Shown: positions 10,746-18,781 of the stretch, one piece after another
Numbering within the stretch: position 1 is the stretch's first letter
Layout: each line of letters begins with the position of its first letter
NCBI RefSeq assembly: GCF_000473165.1
Contig: NZ_KI421504.1
Coordinates: 3,510,094-3,574,093 of the forward strand
Reading direction: 5' to 3'
DNA from: Leisingera aquimarina DSM 24565
GTDB taxonomy: Bacteria > Pseudomonadota > Alphaproteobacteria > Rhodobacterales > Rhodobacteraceae
Length of the DNA stretch: 64,000 nt
The notes under the pieces: generated by a model
Database searches by the model: none
What the model was told of the DNA's origin: nothing
The model's input: the letters and a program-made list of their open reading frames with translations, nothing else
Translations under genes and position numbers: made by a program

Positions 10746-11515
10746 TTGCTCATCTTGGAATGTACGACCGTCCGGAAACGGCTGCGGCAAACGACCGGTT
10801 CTGGACCTCAATCCGCGCGCATCTGGGCGGCGGCCCCGAAGACCTGACCCGCGGCGCCGACTTCTGGGAGGTCTGGAAATCGCCGGAGCTGCTGCTGTCA
10901 CAGACCTGCGGTTGCCCTTACCGCACCCGGCTTTATGGCGAGGTGGAGCTGATCGGCACACCCGACTACGGCCTGCCGGGCTGCCCGCCTGGTTATTACA
11001 ACAGCGTCTTTATCGCCCGCAGCGCGGACGCGGGCCTGCCGCTCTCTGCCTTTGCCGGGCGCCGGTTTGCATATAACGAGGCGTTGTCGCAGTCCGGCTG
11101 GGCCGCACCGATGGTGCATCTGCACGACCGCAATATTCTGCCTGGTGCGCTGGTGGAAACCGGCGGGCACAGCCTGTCGGCGCAAGCCGTTGCCGAGGGC
11201 CGGGCCGATTTCGCGGCCTTGGACGCGCTGACCTGGGAACTGGTCAAAGAATACGATGGGTTCGCTGCCGGGCTGACGGAAATTGAACGCACTGACCCGA
11301 CCCCGACCCTGCCCTACATCACGGCCCTGGGCCAGGACCCTCAAATACTGTTTTCCGCTGTTGAATCCGCCATCCGCGGGCTGGACGAGGACAGCCGCAA
11401 CCAGCTGCATCTGAAAGGGCTGGTGCAGTTTGCCCCCAGAGACTACCTGGCAGTGCCGACACCGCCCGGCCCGGTGCTGACCGAACAGCGCATCCGTGCT
11501 GCTGAGTTGACGTAG
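10742..11515 (+). CDS. PhnD/SsuA-like phosphate/phosphonate-type substrate-binding protein, no signal peptide
   Basis: A 257-residue type 2 periplasmic-binding-protein fold resembling phosphonate/phosphate ABC binding proteins (PhnD family). Visible features are QTCGCPYRT, the GYYNSVFIAR strand, the GRRFAYNEALSQSGW phosphate-loop-like segment and VAEGRADFAALDALTW, the usual PhnD hallmark. Unlike true PhnD it starts MIAHLGMYDRPETAAAN with no signal peptide, so it is probably cytoplasmic. It is the last gene of the overlapping TerB-TerB operon and no transporter genes are attached. A transport role is therefore doubtful; a cytoplasmic binding or enzymatic role is possible. Confidence 0.75.
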   Translation: MIAHLGMYDRPETAAANDRFWTSIRAHLGGGPEDLTRGADFWEVWKSPELLLSQTCGCPYRTRLYGEVELIGTPDYGLPGCPPGYYNSVFIARSADAGLPLSAFAGRRFAYNEALSQSGWAAPMVHLHDRNILPGALVETGGHSLSAQAVAEGRADFAALDALTWELVKEYDGFAAGLTEIERTDPTPTLPYITALGQDPQILFSAVESAIRGLDEDSRNQLHLKGLVQFAPRDYLAVPTPPGPVLTEQRIRAAELT

Positions 11516-11649
11516 CGCGCCCTTCCGAAATGGCGGCTCAGCCCGTCATTTTGACGCCTGCAGAGCCGGCTTGTGCGGTTTGAACGTTGCATTCGGTCTT
11601 TTTTTCGGTCCAATAAGAACGAATTTCCACTTACAGGGACAAAGACACC

Positions 11650-12429
11650 TTGACCGATACTTCGCCCGTTCTGCAAATCCGCGGCCTGCATAAATCCTAT
11701 GGCGAGCTGGAAGTGATCAAAGGCGTTGATATCACCGCCCACAAGGGCGACGTGGTCTCGCTGATCGGGTCTTCGGGTTCAGGCAAGTCTACCCTGCTGC
11801 GCTGCTGCAACCTGCTGGAAGACAGCCAGCAAGGCGAAATCCGGTTCAAGGGCGAGCCGATCACCTGGTCCGGCCAGGGGCTGGCGCGCCGCCCGTCGGA
11901 TGCCAAGCAAATCCTGCGCATCCGCACCAACCTTTCCATGGTGTTCCAGCAGTTCAACCTGTGGGCCCATATGACCATCCTGCAGAATGTGATGGAGGCG
12001 CCGGTCACCGTGCTTGGCCGCAACCGGGCTGAGGTTGAGGAAAAAGCCCGCTATTACCTGGACAAGGTCGGCATTGGCGACAAATGCGATGTTTACCCGG
12101 CCCAGCTGTCAGGCGGCCAGCAGCAGCGCGCCGCCATCGCACGCGCATTGTGCATGGAGCCTGAAGCGCTGTTGTTCGACGAACCCACCTCCGCGCTTGA
12201 TCCGGAACTGGAACAGGAAGTGATCAAGGTGATCAAGGACCTGGCTGCCGAAGGCCGCACCATGATGATCGTGACCCACGACATGAAAATGGCCGCCGAT
12301 GTCTCCAGCCACGTCGTCTTCCTGCACCAGGGGCTGATCGAAGAAGAAGGAACCCCGGACGAAGTGTTCGGCGGCACCCGCTCCGAGCGGCTGCGCGCCT
12401 TCCTGTCCTCGACCCGCCACGCGCATTGA
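11650..12429 (+). CDS. Polar amino acid ABC transporter ATP-binding protein
   Basis: A 259-residue ABC ATPase of the HisP/GlnQ (polar amino acid) class that powers an importer from the cytoplasmic face. It has Walker A GSSGSGKST (about residues 38-46), Q-loop MVFQQFNLW, signature LSGGQQQR, Walker B LLFDEPTSALDP and the H-loop VTHDM. The start is TTG (TTGACCGATACT), preceded by ACAGGGACA; no in-frame ATG fits the family N-terminus. It is the first gene of a four-gene importer set followed by the binding protein and two permeases. Confidence 0.93.
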   Translation: MTDTSPVLQIRGLHKSYGELEVIKGVDITAHKGDVVSLIGSSGSGKSTLLRCCNLLEDSQQGEIRFKGEPITWSGQGLARRPSDAKQILRIRTNLSMVFQQFNLWAHMTILQNVMEAPVTVLGRNRAEVEEKARYYLDKVGIGDKCDVYPAQLSGGQQQRAAIARALCMEPEALLFDEPTSALDPELEQEVIKVIKDLAAEGRTMMIVTHDMKMAADVSSHVVFLHQGLIEEEGTPDEVFGGTRSERLRAFLSSTRHAH

Positions 12430-12475
12430 GCAATAACAAACAAGTCCAATAACCAAACAGAACGGGAGTAAACTC

Positions 12476-13183
12476 ATGAAATCACTGATCCTTGGCACCG
12501 CCGCCCTGGCGCTGACCGCGGGCATGGGCCTGGCGGAGACCGTGCGCCTGGGCACTGAAGGCGCCTATGCGCCGTGGAACTTCGTCAATGACGCCGGCGA
12601 GATCGACGGCTTTGAGCGCGAACTGGGCGATGAGCTGTGCAAACGTGCCGAGCTGACCTGCGAATGGGTCAAGAACGACTGGGATTCGATCATTCCGAAC
12701 CTGGTCTCCGGCAACTACGACACCATCATCGCCGGCATGTCGATCACCGACGAGCGGGACGAGGTCATCGATTTCACCCAGCCCTACACGCCGCCGGATC
12801 CGTCCGCCTATGTCGCGCTGTCCTCCGACGTCGATCTGGGCTCCGGCGTGATTGCAGCCCAGGCCACCACCATCCAGGCTGCGTTTGTGGCTGAACAGGG
12901 CTGGACCCTGGTCGAATTCGCCACCCCGGAAGAAACCATCGCCGCCGTGCGCAACAGCGAAGCGGATGCGGTTCTGGCCGACAAGAGCTTCCTCGACACC
13001 GTGCTGGGTGACGACCTGGTGATGCTAGAGCGCACTGAAGCCCTCGGCGGCGGTGTTGGCATCGGCATCCGCGAATCCGACCAGGAACTCCGCGAAAAGC
13101 TCGACGCGGCGATCCAGTCGATGAAGGATGACGGCACGCTGAACGAACTGATCGCCAAGTGGGAAGTCTCCTCCCAGTGGTAA
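12476..13183 (+). CDS. Polar amino acid ABC transporter substrate-binding protein
   Basis: A 235-residue periplasmic binding protein (SBP family 3, HisJ/ArtJ-like). It opens with a signal peptide MKSLILGTAALALTAGMGLA cleaved before ETVRLG. The family pattern RLGTEGAYAPWNFVNDAGEIDGFERELGDEL and the NDWDSIIPNLVSGNYDTIIAGMSIT hinge segment are clear. It delivers a basic or polar amino acid or opine-like amine to the permeases encoded next. It lies between the ATPase and permease genes, with a GGGAG ribosome binding site, and is followed by three stem-loops that probably set a higher expression level than for the permeases. Confidence 0.92.
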   Translation: MKSLILGTAALALTAGMGLAETVRLGTEGAYAPWNFVNDAGEIDGFERELGDELCKRAELTCEWVKNDWDSIIPNLVSGNYDTIIAGMSITDERDEVIDFTQPYTPPDPSAYVALSSDVDLGSGVIAAQATTIQAAFVAEQGWTLVEFATPEETIAAVRNSEADAVLADKSFLDTVLGDDLVMLERTEALGGGVGIGIRESDQELREKLDAAIQSMKDDGTLNELIAKWEVSSQW

Positions 13184-13186
13184 TCT

Positions 13187-13263
13187 GATCCTGCTGCAGG
13201 ATCTGCAGGCCCGCCGCCGCGGCGCGCGGGCCTCATTCCTTCTCATCCGGTGCCGCGCACCGG
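13187..13263 (+). promoter_or_regulatory. Three consecutive stem-loops between binding-protein and permease genes
   Basis: GATCCTGC-T-GCAGGATC (13187-13203), AGGCCCGC/GCGGGCCT (13207-13233) and CCGGTGC-CGC-GCACCGG (13247-13263) fill the 108-base gap. None is followed by a U-run. They look like 3'-protecting or partially terminating hairpins rather than full terminators. Confidence 0.6.
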
Positions 13264-13291
13264 GCGTGAACAGAGAAAGACGGGCTCACTT

Positions 13292-14176
13292 ATGTTTTCC
13301 TATTGCACGGACCCATCGACGCTTGAGGGGCTGAGCTGGCTCAGCTGCTACCTGACCACCGGCAAGCATTTGAACCTTTATATCTCGGTCTTTGTGGTCT
13401 TGACCCTGCTGGCCATCACCGCCCCTGTCGCGCTGATGTTCGGATTCGGCGCCGCGAGCGCTGCCCGCTCCAAGTTTCTGCCGCTGCGCTGGTTCGGCAA
13501 GGGTTATACCAGCATCGTGCGCGGTGTTCCGGATATTGCCTTCTTCCTGTTTTTCGTCATCGCGCTCGACCAGGCGTTCGAGTGGATGCGCCACAAGGTG
13601 AAATGCCCAGATTGGGACCAGCCGATCCGCCAGGGCATCGACTTCGTGGTCTGCGATGCCGCGAAATTGCCGCTGTCCACCTCGCCGCAATGGGTACATG
13701 AAACTTATGGGTTTTTCCTGGCGGTTCTGACCTTCTCGATCGTGTTCGGCGCCTTTGCCGCCAACGTCCTGTTTGGCGCCATGCGCGCCGTACCGCGCGG
13801 TCAGATCGAAACCGCCGAGGCCTATGGCATGACCAGCCGCCAGGCCTTCTGGCGCATTCTGGTCCCGCAGATGTGGGTCTATGCGTTGCCGGGGCTCTCC
13901 AACCTGTGGATGGTGCTGATTAAATCCACACCACTCTTGTTCCTGCTGGGGGTTGAGGACATCGTCTATTGGGCGCGGGAACTGGGCGGCACCAAGACCG
14001 CCAGGTTCACCGACTACCCGCACCCGAACTGGCATGTCTGGTACTTCGCCGCACTGCTGGTCTTCTACCTCTGCTTCACCAAAGTGTCTGAGGTGGTTCT
14101 GGACCGCATCATGACCCGCCTGACCAAGGGCCAGGCCACCGCGGCAGGCGAAGCACAAAGAAAGGCAGCGGCATGA
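13292..14176 (+). CDS. Polar amino acid ABC transporter permease (first)
   Basis: A 294-residue inner-membrane permease of the HisQ/HisM type. It has hydrophobic helices near residues 25-50, 65-90, 145-170, 205-230 and 255-280, and the EAA loop IETAEAYGMTSRQAFWRILVPQM that contacts the ATPase. The start at MFSYCTDPSTLEG was chosen over 13250 because it has a GAGAAAGACGGG purine stretch in front and fits the family. It overlaps the next permease by four bases (ATGA). An unusually long first periplasmic loop with CPDWDQPIRQGIDFVVCDAAK separates helices 2 and 3, a known feature of some roseobacter opine/lysine-type permeases (inference). Confidence 0.9.
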   Translation: MFSYCTDPSTLEGLSWLSCYLTTGKHLNLYISVFVVLTLLAITAPVALMFGFGAASAARSKFLPLRWFGKGYTSIVRGVPDIAFFLFFVIALDQAFEWMRHKVKCPDWDQPIRQGIDFVVCDAAKLPLSTSPQWVHETYGFFLAVLTFSIVFGAFAANVLFGAMRAVPRGQIETAEAYGMTSRQAFWRILVPQMWVYALPGLSNLWMVLIKSTPLLFLLGVEDIVYWARELGGTKTARFTDYPHPNWHVWYFAALLVFYLCFTKVSEVVLDRIMTRLTKGQATAAGEAQRKAAA

Positions 14177-15039
14177 GTTGCGTTGAAACCATTCAGGCCT
14201 ATGCCTTTCGTTCCTTGGGCTTTGGCGAACGGCTGCTGCCCAAGGGCGAATACACCCTGTGCGAGCACTTCACCCTGATCGGCTCCGGCATGATCTGGAA
14301 CGTCTATTTCGGCATTGTCGCGCTGCTGACCGGTTTCTTCCTGGCGGTCGCCCTGGCGGTTGGCAAATCCAGCCCCAACCCGATGTGGCGCAAGCCGGCA
14401 GAGTGGTTCATCTTCATCTTCCGCGGCAGCCCGCTGTTCATCCAGTTCTTCTTTGCATACGCCTGCTTCCTTAGCCTGAAAAGCGTCTCTAAGGGCATTG
14501 ACCCGTCGGCCCCGCTCACACCGGGCGAAGCAATGCTCGTTCAGATTTCCAGCTTTTTCGATCCGTTCACCTCGGCCTGGCTGGGCGCGCTGATCGTGCT
14601 GTTCTGCAACACCGCCGCCTATTCGGGCGAGATCTTCTATGGTGCGCTGCTGTCGATACCCAAGGGCGATATCGAAGCCGCGGATGCCTATGGCATGACC
14701 GGCTGGACCCGGTTCCGCCGCATCACCTTCCCGACCATGATGCGGCTGGCCTGGCCTGCCTATACCAATGAGGCGATCTTCCTGTTCCATGCCACCACGC
14801 TGGTGTTCTTCTCAGGCTTCCCGGCCTGGCGGCAGAAGGGCGACGCGCTTTATTACGCCAGCTATTTTGCGGACAAGACCTTCAACCCCTTTGTCCCCTA
14901 CCCGATCCTGGCCTTCTACTTCATCCTGCTGACGCTGGTGATCATTTCGATCTTCGGCTTTGTGAACCGACGGTTGAACAAGCACCTGCCGCAAGAGCGG
15001 CGCAGCAAACCCAAGCTGAAGCTCAACCTGATCCGCTGA
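14173..15039 (+). CDS. Polar amino acid ABC transporter permease (second)
   Basis: A 288-residue partner permease. Membrane helices lie near residues 35-60, 75-100, 130-160, 205-225 and 245-270. The EAA loop reads IEAADAYGMTGWTRFRRITFPTMM. It overlaps the first permease (ATGA) and is followed by a strong terminator, so it ends the importer operon. The pair forms a heterodimeric channel for the amino acid bound by the periplasmic protein. The substrate is unknown; the polyamine/amine catabolism genes that follow make an amine or basic amino acid plausible. Confidence 0.91.
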   Translation: MSCVETIQAYAFRSLGFGERLLPKGEYTLCEHFTLIGSGMIWNVYFGIVALLTGFFLAVALAVGKSSPNPMWRKPAEWFIFIFRGSPLFIQFFFAYACFLSLKSVSKGIDPSAPLTPGEAMLVQISSFFDPFTSAWLGALIVLFCNTAAYSGEIFYGALLSIPKGDIEAADAYGMTGWTRFRRITFPTMMRLAWPAYTNEAIFLFHATTLVFFSGFPAWRQKGDALYYASYFADKTFNPFVPYPILAFYFILLTLVIISIFGFVNRRLNKHLPQERRSKPKLKLNLIR

Positions 15040-15045
15040 ATTCAG

Positions 15046-15073
15046 AATGGCTCCCTCGGGAGCCATTTTTTTT
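15046..15073 (+). terminator. Rho-independent terminator of the ABC operon
   Basis: AATGGCTCC (15046-) pairs with GGAGCCATT around a CTCG tetraloop and runs into eight T residues. It lies seven bases after the permease stop codon. Confidence 0.93.
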
Positions 15074-15163
15074 GAAATGCCGGATCGTGCCGGGCGCGTT
15101 CTGTGCCTCAATCCGCAGGGTGCTTTCCCGGAAACTAAAGCCGCCGGAGTGTCATCTCAAACT

Positions 15164-15173
15164 TTTGATCAAA
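15164..15173. promoter_or_regulatory. Palindrome TTTGATCAAA upstream of the first glutamine-synthetase-like gene
   Basis: A perfect 10-base palindrome 61 bases before the start codon. The same core occurs in a longer 14-base palindrome at 16615-16628, in front of the next gene. The shared element is a likely operator for a regulator of the polyamine cluster; the regulator is not identified in the window. Confidence 0.55.
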
Positions 15174-15234
15174 TTATCTTGGCGAATGGAATTCTCTGCG
15201 CTAGGGTTGGCGCAACGCACTCATGGAGCCTCCT

Positions 15235-16554
15235 ATGGACTTGTCCGGACTAAAGACCATCCGCATTGCCGCCTGTGATATGAACGGCCAGATGCGCGGC
15301 AAGCGCCTGCCTGCGGGTATGGCGGCCAAGCTGGACAGCGGCGCGGCGCGGATGCCGATCTCCACCCTCAATGTCGATCTCTGGGGCCGCGATGTGGAAG
15401 ACAATCCGCTGGTGTTTGAAACCGGCGACGCCGACGGGGTGATGCTGCCGACCGAACGCGGCGCGGTGCCGATGCCCTGGCTCAAAAGCGCCTCCGCGCT
15501 GGTGCCGATGGCGATGTACTGGGAAGATGGCTCTGCCTTCCTTGGCGATCCCCGCCATGTGCTGGCTGATGTACTGTCGCGCTATGCGGCACGTGGCTGG
15601 AACGTCGTGGCTGCCACTGAGATGGAGTTCAGCCTGCTCGATGACAGCGGCCCCCGCCCGGCTCCGCCGATCGACCCGCAAACGGGACGCGAACTGGATC
15701 AGCAATCGGTGCTGTCGGTGGCAGAGCTGGACGCCTTTGACGATTTCTTCACCGATCTTTACGACGGCGCCGAGATGATGGGCATTCCCGCTCAGTCGGC
15801 AATTTCCGAGGCTGGCCTGGGCCAGTTTGAAATCAACCTGAACCATCAGGAAGCCATGCGCGCCGCAGACGATGCCTGGCTGTTCAAGGCTTTGGTAAAA
15901 GGGCTTGCGCGCAAACACGGCTTTGCCGCAACCTTCATGGCCAAACCGTATTCCGAGGAAGCCGGCAACGGAATGCACGTGCATTTCTCGGTCGAGGACA
16001 AAGACGGTAACAACGTCTTTGACGACGGCGGCGAAAAGGGTTCGGACCTGCTGATGCACGCGGTGGCCGGCTGTCTGGCGGCAATGCCTGCCAGCTCGCT
16101 GATCTTTGCCCCGCACGGTAACTCCTATGACCGGCTGGTGCCTGGCGCCCATGCGCCCGTCAGTGCTGCCTGGGCCTACGAGAACCGCACCGCTGCCATC
16201 CGCATCCCTGGCGGCAGTCCCAGGGCACGCCGCATTGAACACCGCGTCGCCGGCGGCGACATCAACCCCTATCTGATGCTTGCAACTGTGCTTGGATCTG
16301 CCTTGGCCGGGATCGAAGACCGGATGCAGCCCCCCGCCTCGTCTGAGGGCAACATCTACGAGATCGAAGGCCTACCGCAGCTGGCCGCCGACTGGGAGAC
16401 TGCAATCAACTGGTTTGAGACCGACCCGCTGATCGCCCGTGTGCTGCCGGAACTTGCCATCCAAAACCTGGTGATGACCAAACGGCAGGAGCTGAAAGGC
16501 TTTGCCGAGCGCCCCCGGGAGAGCCATTGGCTGTCTTGGCTGGAAGCGGTATAG
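15235..16554 (+). CDS. Glutamine synthetase family protein, probable gamma-glutamylamine ligase (PuuA-like)
   Basis: A 439-residue glutamine-synthetase-fold enzyme. Members near polyamine genes ligate glutamate to an amine using ATP, the first step of gamma-glutamylation catabolism. It has the beta-Grasp N-terminal domain (ACDMNGQMRGKRLP), the catalytic glutamate strand VVAATEMEFSLLD, GQFEINLNH, MHVHFSVED and the arginine-rich loop NRTAAIRIPGGSPRARRIEHRVAGGDINPYL. The start at MDLSGLKT is supported by GGAG seven bases upstream; a 15223 start lacks a site. A palindromic operator lies upstream. True nitrogen assimilation is unlikely because a second paralogue lies two genes on and GlnB-type neighbours are absent. 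Amine specificity is inferred. Confidence 0.85.
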   Translation: MDLSGLKTIRIAACDMNGQMRGKRLPAGMAAKLDSGAARMPISTLNVDLWGRDVEDNPLVFETGDADGVMLPTERGAVPMPWLKSASALVPMAMYWEDGSAFLGDPRHVLADVLSRYAARGWNVVAATEMEFSLLDDSGPRPAPPIDPQTGRELDQQSVLSVAELDAFDDFFTDLYDGAEMMGIPAQSAISEAGLGQFEINLNHQEAMRAADDAWLFKALVKGLARKHGFAATFMAKPYSEEAGNGMHVHFSVEDKDGNNVFDDGGEKGSDLLMHAVAGCLAAMPASSLIFAPHGNSYDRLVPGAHAPVSAAWAYENRTAAIRIPGGSPRARRIEHRVAGGDINPYLMLATVLGSALAGIEDRMQPPASSEGNIYEIEGLPQLAADWETAINWFETDPLIARVLPELAIQNLVMTKRQELKGFAERPRESHWLSWLEAV

Positions 16555-16614
16555 AGCCGCCTTGCTTGAGGGGTTTGGCTAGGGCTTGCCTGCTTCACCC
16601 CCTTAGCCAGGCTC

Positions 16615-16628
16615 AATTTGATCAAATT
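16615..16628. promoter_or_regulatory. 14-base palindrome AATTTGATCAAATT before the amidotransferase gene
   Basis: A perfect 14-base palindrome 9 bases before the start codon, containing the same TTTGATCAAA core seen at 15164. It overlaps the ribosome binding region, so binding would block initiation or transcription. Confidence 0.6.
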
Positions 16629-16637
16629 TGGTGACTC

Positions 16638-17318
16638 ATGAAAATCGGCATCCTGCAAACCGGCCACTCCCCCGAAGACCTGTTCGGCCCTTTTGGAGAT
16701 TACGACGGCATGTTCCGCGACATGCTGGACGGCAACGGCTTTGAATTTCAAACCTGGGCCGTGGTGGACGGGGTGCTGCCGGACAGCGCCGATGCGGCAG
16801 ACGCCTGGCTGATCACCGGCTCCAAGCATGGTGCCTATGAAGATCACGCCTGGATCCCGCCGCTGGAAGCACTGATCCGCGAAATCAACGCCAGGAAACA
16901 GCCGCTGGCCGGCATCTGCTTCGGCCACCAGATCATCGCTCAGGCGCTTGGCGGCAAGGTCGAAAAGTACGAGGGTGGCTGGGCCGTGGGCCGTGTCACC
17001 TATCAGGTGGACGGCAAGGGCTTGACCCTCAATGCCTGGCATCAGGACCAAGTGGTGGAACGGCCCCAAGGCGCCCGTGTGCTCGGCGGCAACGACTTTT
17101 GCCAGAACGGCATCCTGGCCTACGGCGACCACATCATCTCCTGGCAGCCGCATCCTGAATTCCCCAGCGCCTTTGTCGGCGGCCTGATCGAAAAACGCGG
17201 TCGCGGCGTGGTGCCGGACAACCTGCTGGACCGTGCAGCCGCTGAGCTGGACGCCCCCGTGGACAACCAAGAAATCGCAACCCTCCTCGCAGAATTTTAC
17301 AGGAAAGAGAGGACGTAA
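16638..17318 (+). CDS. Class I glutamine amidotransferase-like hydrolase
   Basis: A 226-residue single-domain class I glutamine amidotransferase, similar in size to stand-alone GuaA-type domains. The nucleophile cysteine sits in LAGICFGHQIIAQALGG (about residue 94), and the catalytic histidine and acid lie in SWQPHPEFPS (about residue 171). It lies between two glutamine-synthetase-like ligases and overlaps the second by one base (TAATG). In this context it probably hydrolyses gamma-glutamyl bonds, a role like PuuD, but it is shorter than E. coli PuuD and not a close relative. The exact substrate is inferred only from the neighbourhood. Confidence 0.82.
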   Translation: MKIGILQTGHSPEDLFGPFGDYDGMFRDMLDGNGFEFQTWAVVDGVLPDSADAADAWLITGSKHGAYEDHAWIPPLEALIREINARKQPLAGICFGHQIIAQALGGKVEKYEGGWAVGRVTYQVDGKGLTLNAWHQDQVVERPQGARVLGGNDFCQNGILAYGDHIISWQPHPEFPSAFVGGLIEKRGRGVVPDNLLDRAAAELDAPVDNQEIATLLAEFYRKERT

Positions 17319-18676
17319 TGTCAGCCTGGCTCGACGCCCTTCCCGAAGCAGCAAAAACCTATCTGGAGGGCCGTCGTCTCGACGAAGTTGAATGCGTTAT
17401 CTCGGACCTTCCCGGTATCGCCCGTGGCAAGGCGGTGCCGGCATCCAAATTCGCAAAAACCGACTATTTCCACCTGCCCGACAGCATCTTCTACCAGACC
17501 ATCACCGGGGACTGGGCCGATGCCGCGGATGAGGACGGCTGGATCGAAAAGGACATGACGCTGAAGCCGGACATGTCCACGGCCACCGCAGCCCCCTGGA
17601 CCGGCGACTGGACCCTGCAGGTGATCCATGACGCCTATGACAGGCACGACAAACCGATCCCTTACAGCCCGCGCAACGTGCTGAAGCGCGTGGTGCAGCT
17701 CTATCATGACAAGGGCTGGAAGCCAGTTGTGGCCCCGGAGATGGAGTTTTTCCTGGTCGCCCGCAACATTGATCCTGCGCATGAGATCAAACCGATGATG
17801 GGCCGCTCCGGCCGCCCGGCTGCAGCGCGCCAGGCCTATTCGATGACCGCGGTGGACGAGTTTGGCCCGGTGATCGACGACATCTACGACTTTGCCGAGG
17901 CTCAGGGTTTTGAAATCGACGGCATCACCCAGGAAGGCGGCGCCGGGCAGCTGGAGATCAACCTGCTCCACGGCGACCCGGTCAAACTGGCAGATGAAGT
18001 CTTCTATTTCAAACGGCTGATCCGCGAAGCGGCGCTGCGTCACGACTGTTTTGCCACTTTCATGGCCAAGCCGATCGAAGATGAGCCGGGCTCAGCCATG
18101 CACATCCACCATTCGGTTCTGGATATGGAAACCGGCGAGAATATCTTCTCCGGCCCGCAGGGCGGCGAGACGGACGCGTTTTACAACTACATTGCCGGGT
18201 TCCAGAACCACTTGCCCGCGGGCCTGGCAGTAATGGCGCCGTATGTGAACTCCTACCGCCGGTACGTGAAGGACCACGCGGCTCCGATCAATCTGGAGTG
18301 GGCACGCGACAACCGCACCACCGGCATCCGCATTCCGCTGTCGGGTCCCGGGGCGCGGCGGGTGGAAAACCGCATCGCCGGCATGGATTGCAACCCGTAC
18401 CTGGGCATCGCGCTGTCGCTGGCCTGCGGCTATCTTGGCCTGATCAACGAGGAGCGGCCGCGCAAGCAGTTCAAAGGCGACGCCTATGAGGGCGAAGGCG
18501 ATATTCCGCAAGTGATGGGTCAGGCGCTGGATCTCTTTGACGAAGCCACCGAACTGCATGAGGTTCTTGGTCCGGAATTCGCCCGCGTCTACTCCATCGT
18601 GAAACGCGCGGAATATGACGAGTTCCTGCAGGTGATCTCTCCCTGGGAGCGCGAGCATCTGCTGATGAACGTGTAA
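17318..18676 (+). CDS. Glutamine synthetase family protein, second gamma-glutamylamine ligase-like paralogue
   Basis: A 452-residue glutamine-synthetase-fold ligase. It shows VECVISDLPGIARGKAVP in the N-terminal domain, VVAPEMEFFLV with the metal-binding glutamate, GGAGQLEINLLHGDP, AMHIHHSVLDMETG and NRTTGIRIPLSGPGARRVENRIAG. It is a clear but diverged paralogue of the gene at 15235 and shares its operon through the overlapping amidotransferase gene. Two ligases with different substrate pockets may let the cell glutamylate different amines. It is followed by a hairpin and an intergenic repeat before the oxidase gene. Confidence 0.87.
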   Translation: MSAWLDALPEAAKTYLEGRRLDEVECVISDLPGIARGKAVPASKFAKTDYFHLPDSIFYQTITGDWADAADEDGWIEKDMTLKPDMSTATAAPWTGDWTLQVIHDAYDRHDKPIPYSPRNVLKRVVQLYHDKGWKPVVAPEMEFFLVARNIDPAHEIKPMMGRSGRPAAARQAYSMTAVDEFGPVIDDIYDFAEAQGFEIDGITQEGGAGQLEINLLHGDPVKLADEVFYFKRLIREAALRHDCFATFMAKPIEDEPGSAMHIHHSVLDMETGENIFSGPQGGETDAFYNYIAGFQNHLPAGLAVMAPYVNSYRRYVKDHAAPINLEWARDNRTTGIRIPLSGPGARRVENRIAGMDCNPYLGIALSLACGYLGLINEERPRKQFKGDAYEGEGDIPQVMGQALDLFDEATELHEVLGPEFARVYSIVKRAEYDEFLQVISPWEREHLLMNV

Positions 18677-18680
18677 AGCT

Positions 18681-18708
18681 CCGGCGCTGCGCCCGGGTGC
18701 AGCGCCGG
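18681..18708 (+). terminator. Stem-loop after the second ligase gene
   Basis: CCGGCGCTGC pairs perfectly with GCAGCGCCGG around an 8-base loop. There is no immediate U-run; the five T residues of the adjoining repeat begin about 13 bases further on. It may be an attenuator or mRNA-end hairpin rather than a full stop, since the oxidase gene follows in the same direction. Confidence 0.5.
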
Positions 18709-18715
18709 TACAATT

Positions 18716-18738
18716 GAGTATTTTTGAAAAGATGAAGC
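18716..18738 (+). repeat. Intergenic repeat, copy C
   Basis: Reads GAGTATTT, TTG, AAAAGATGAAGC, a diverged member of the family. It lies immediately downstream of a hairpin at a gene end. Confidence 0.6.
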
Positions 18739-18781
18739 GCAGGACGCCCGCACGGCTGCCTGCTTGCAAAAGAGGTGCGGG

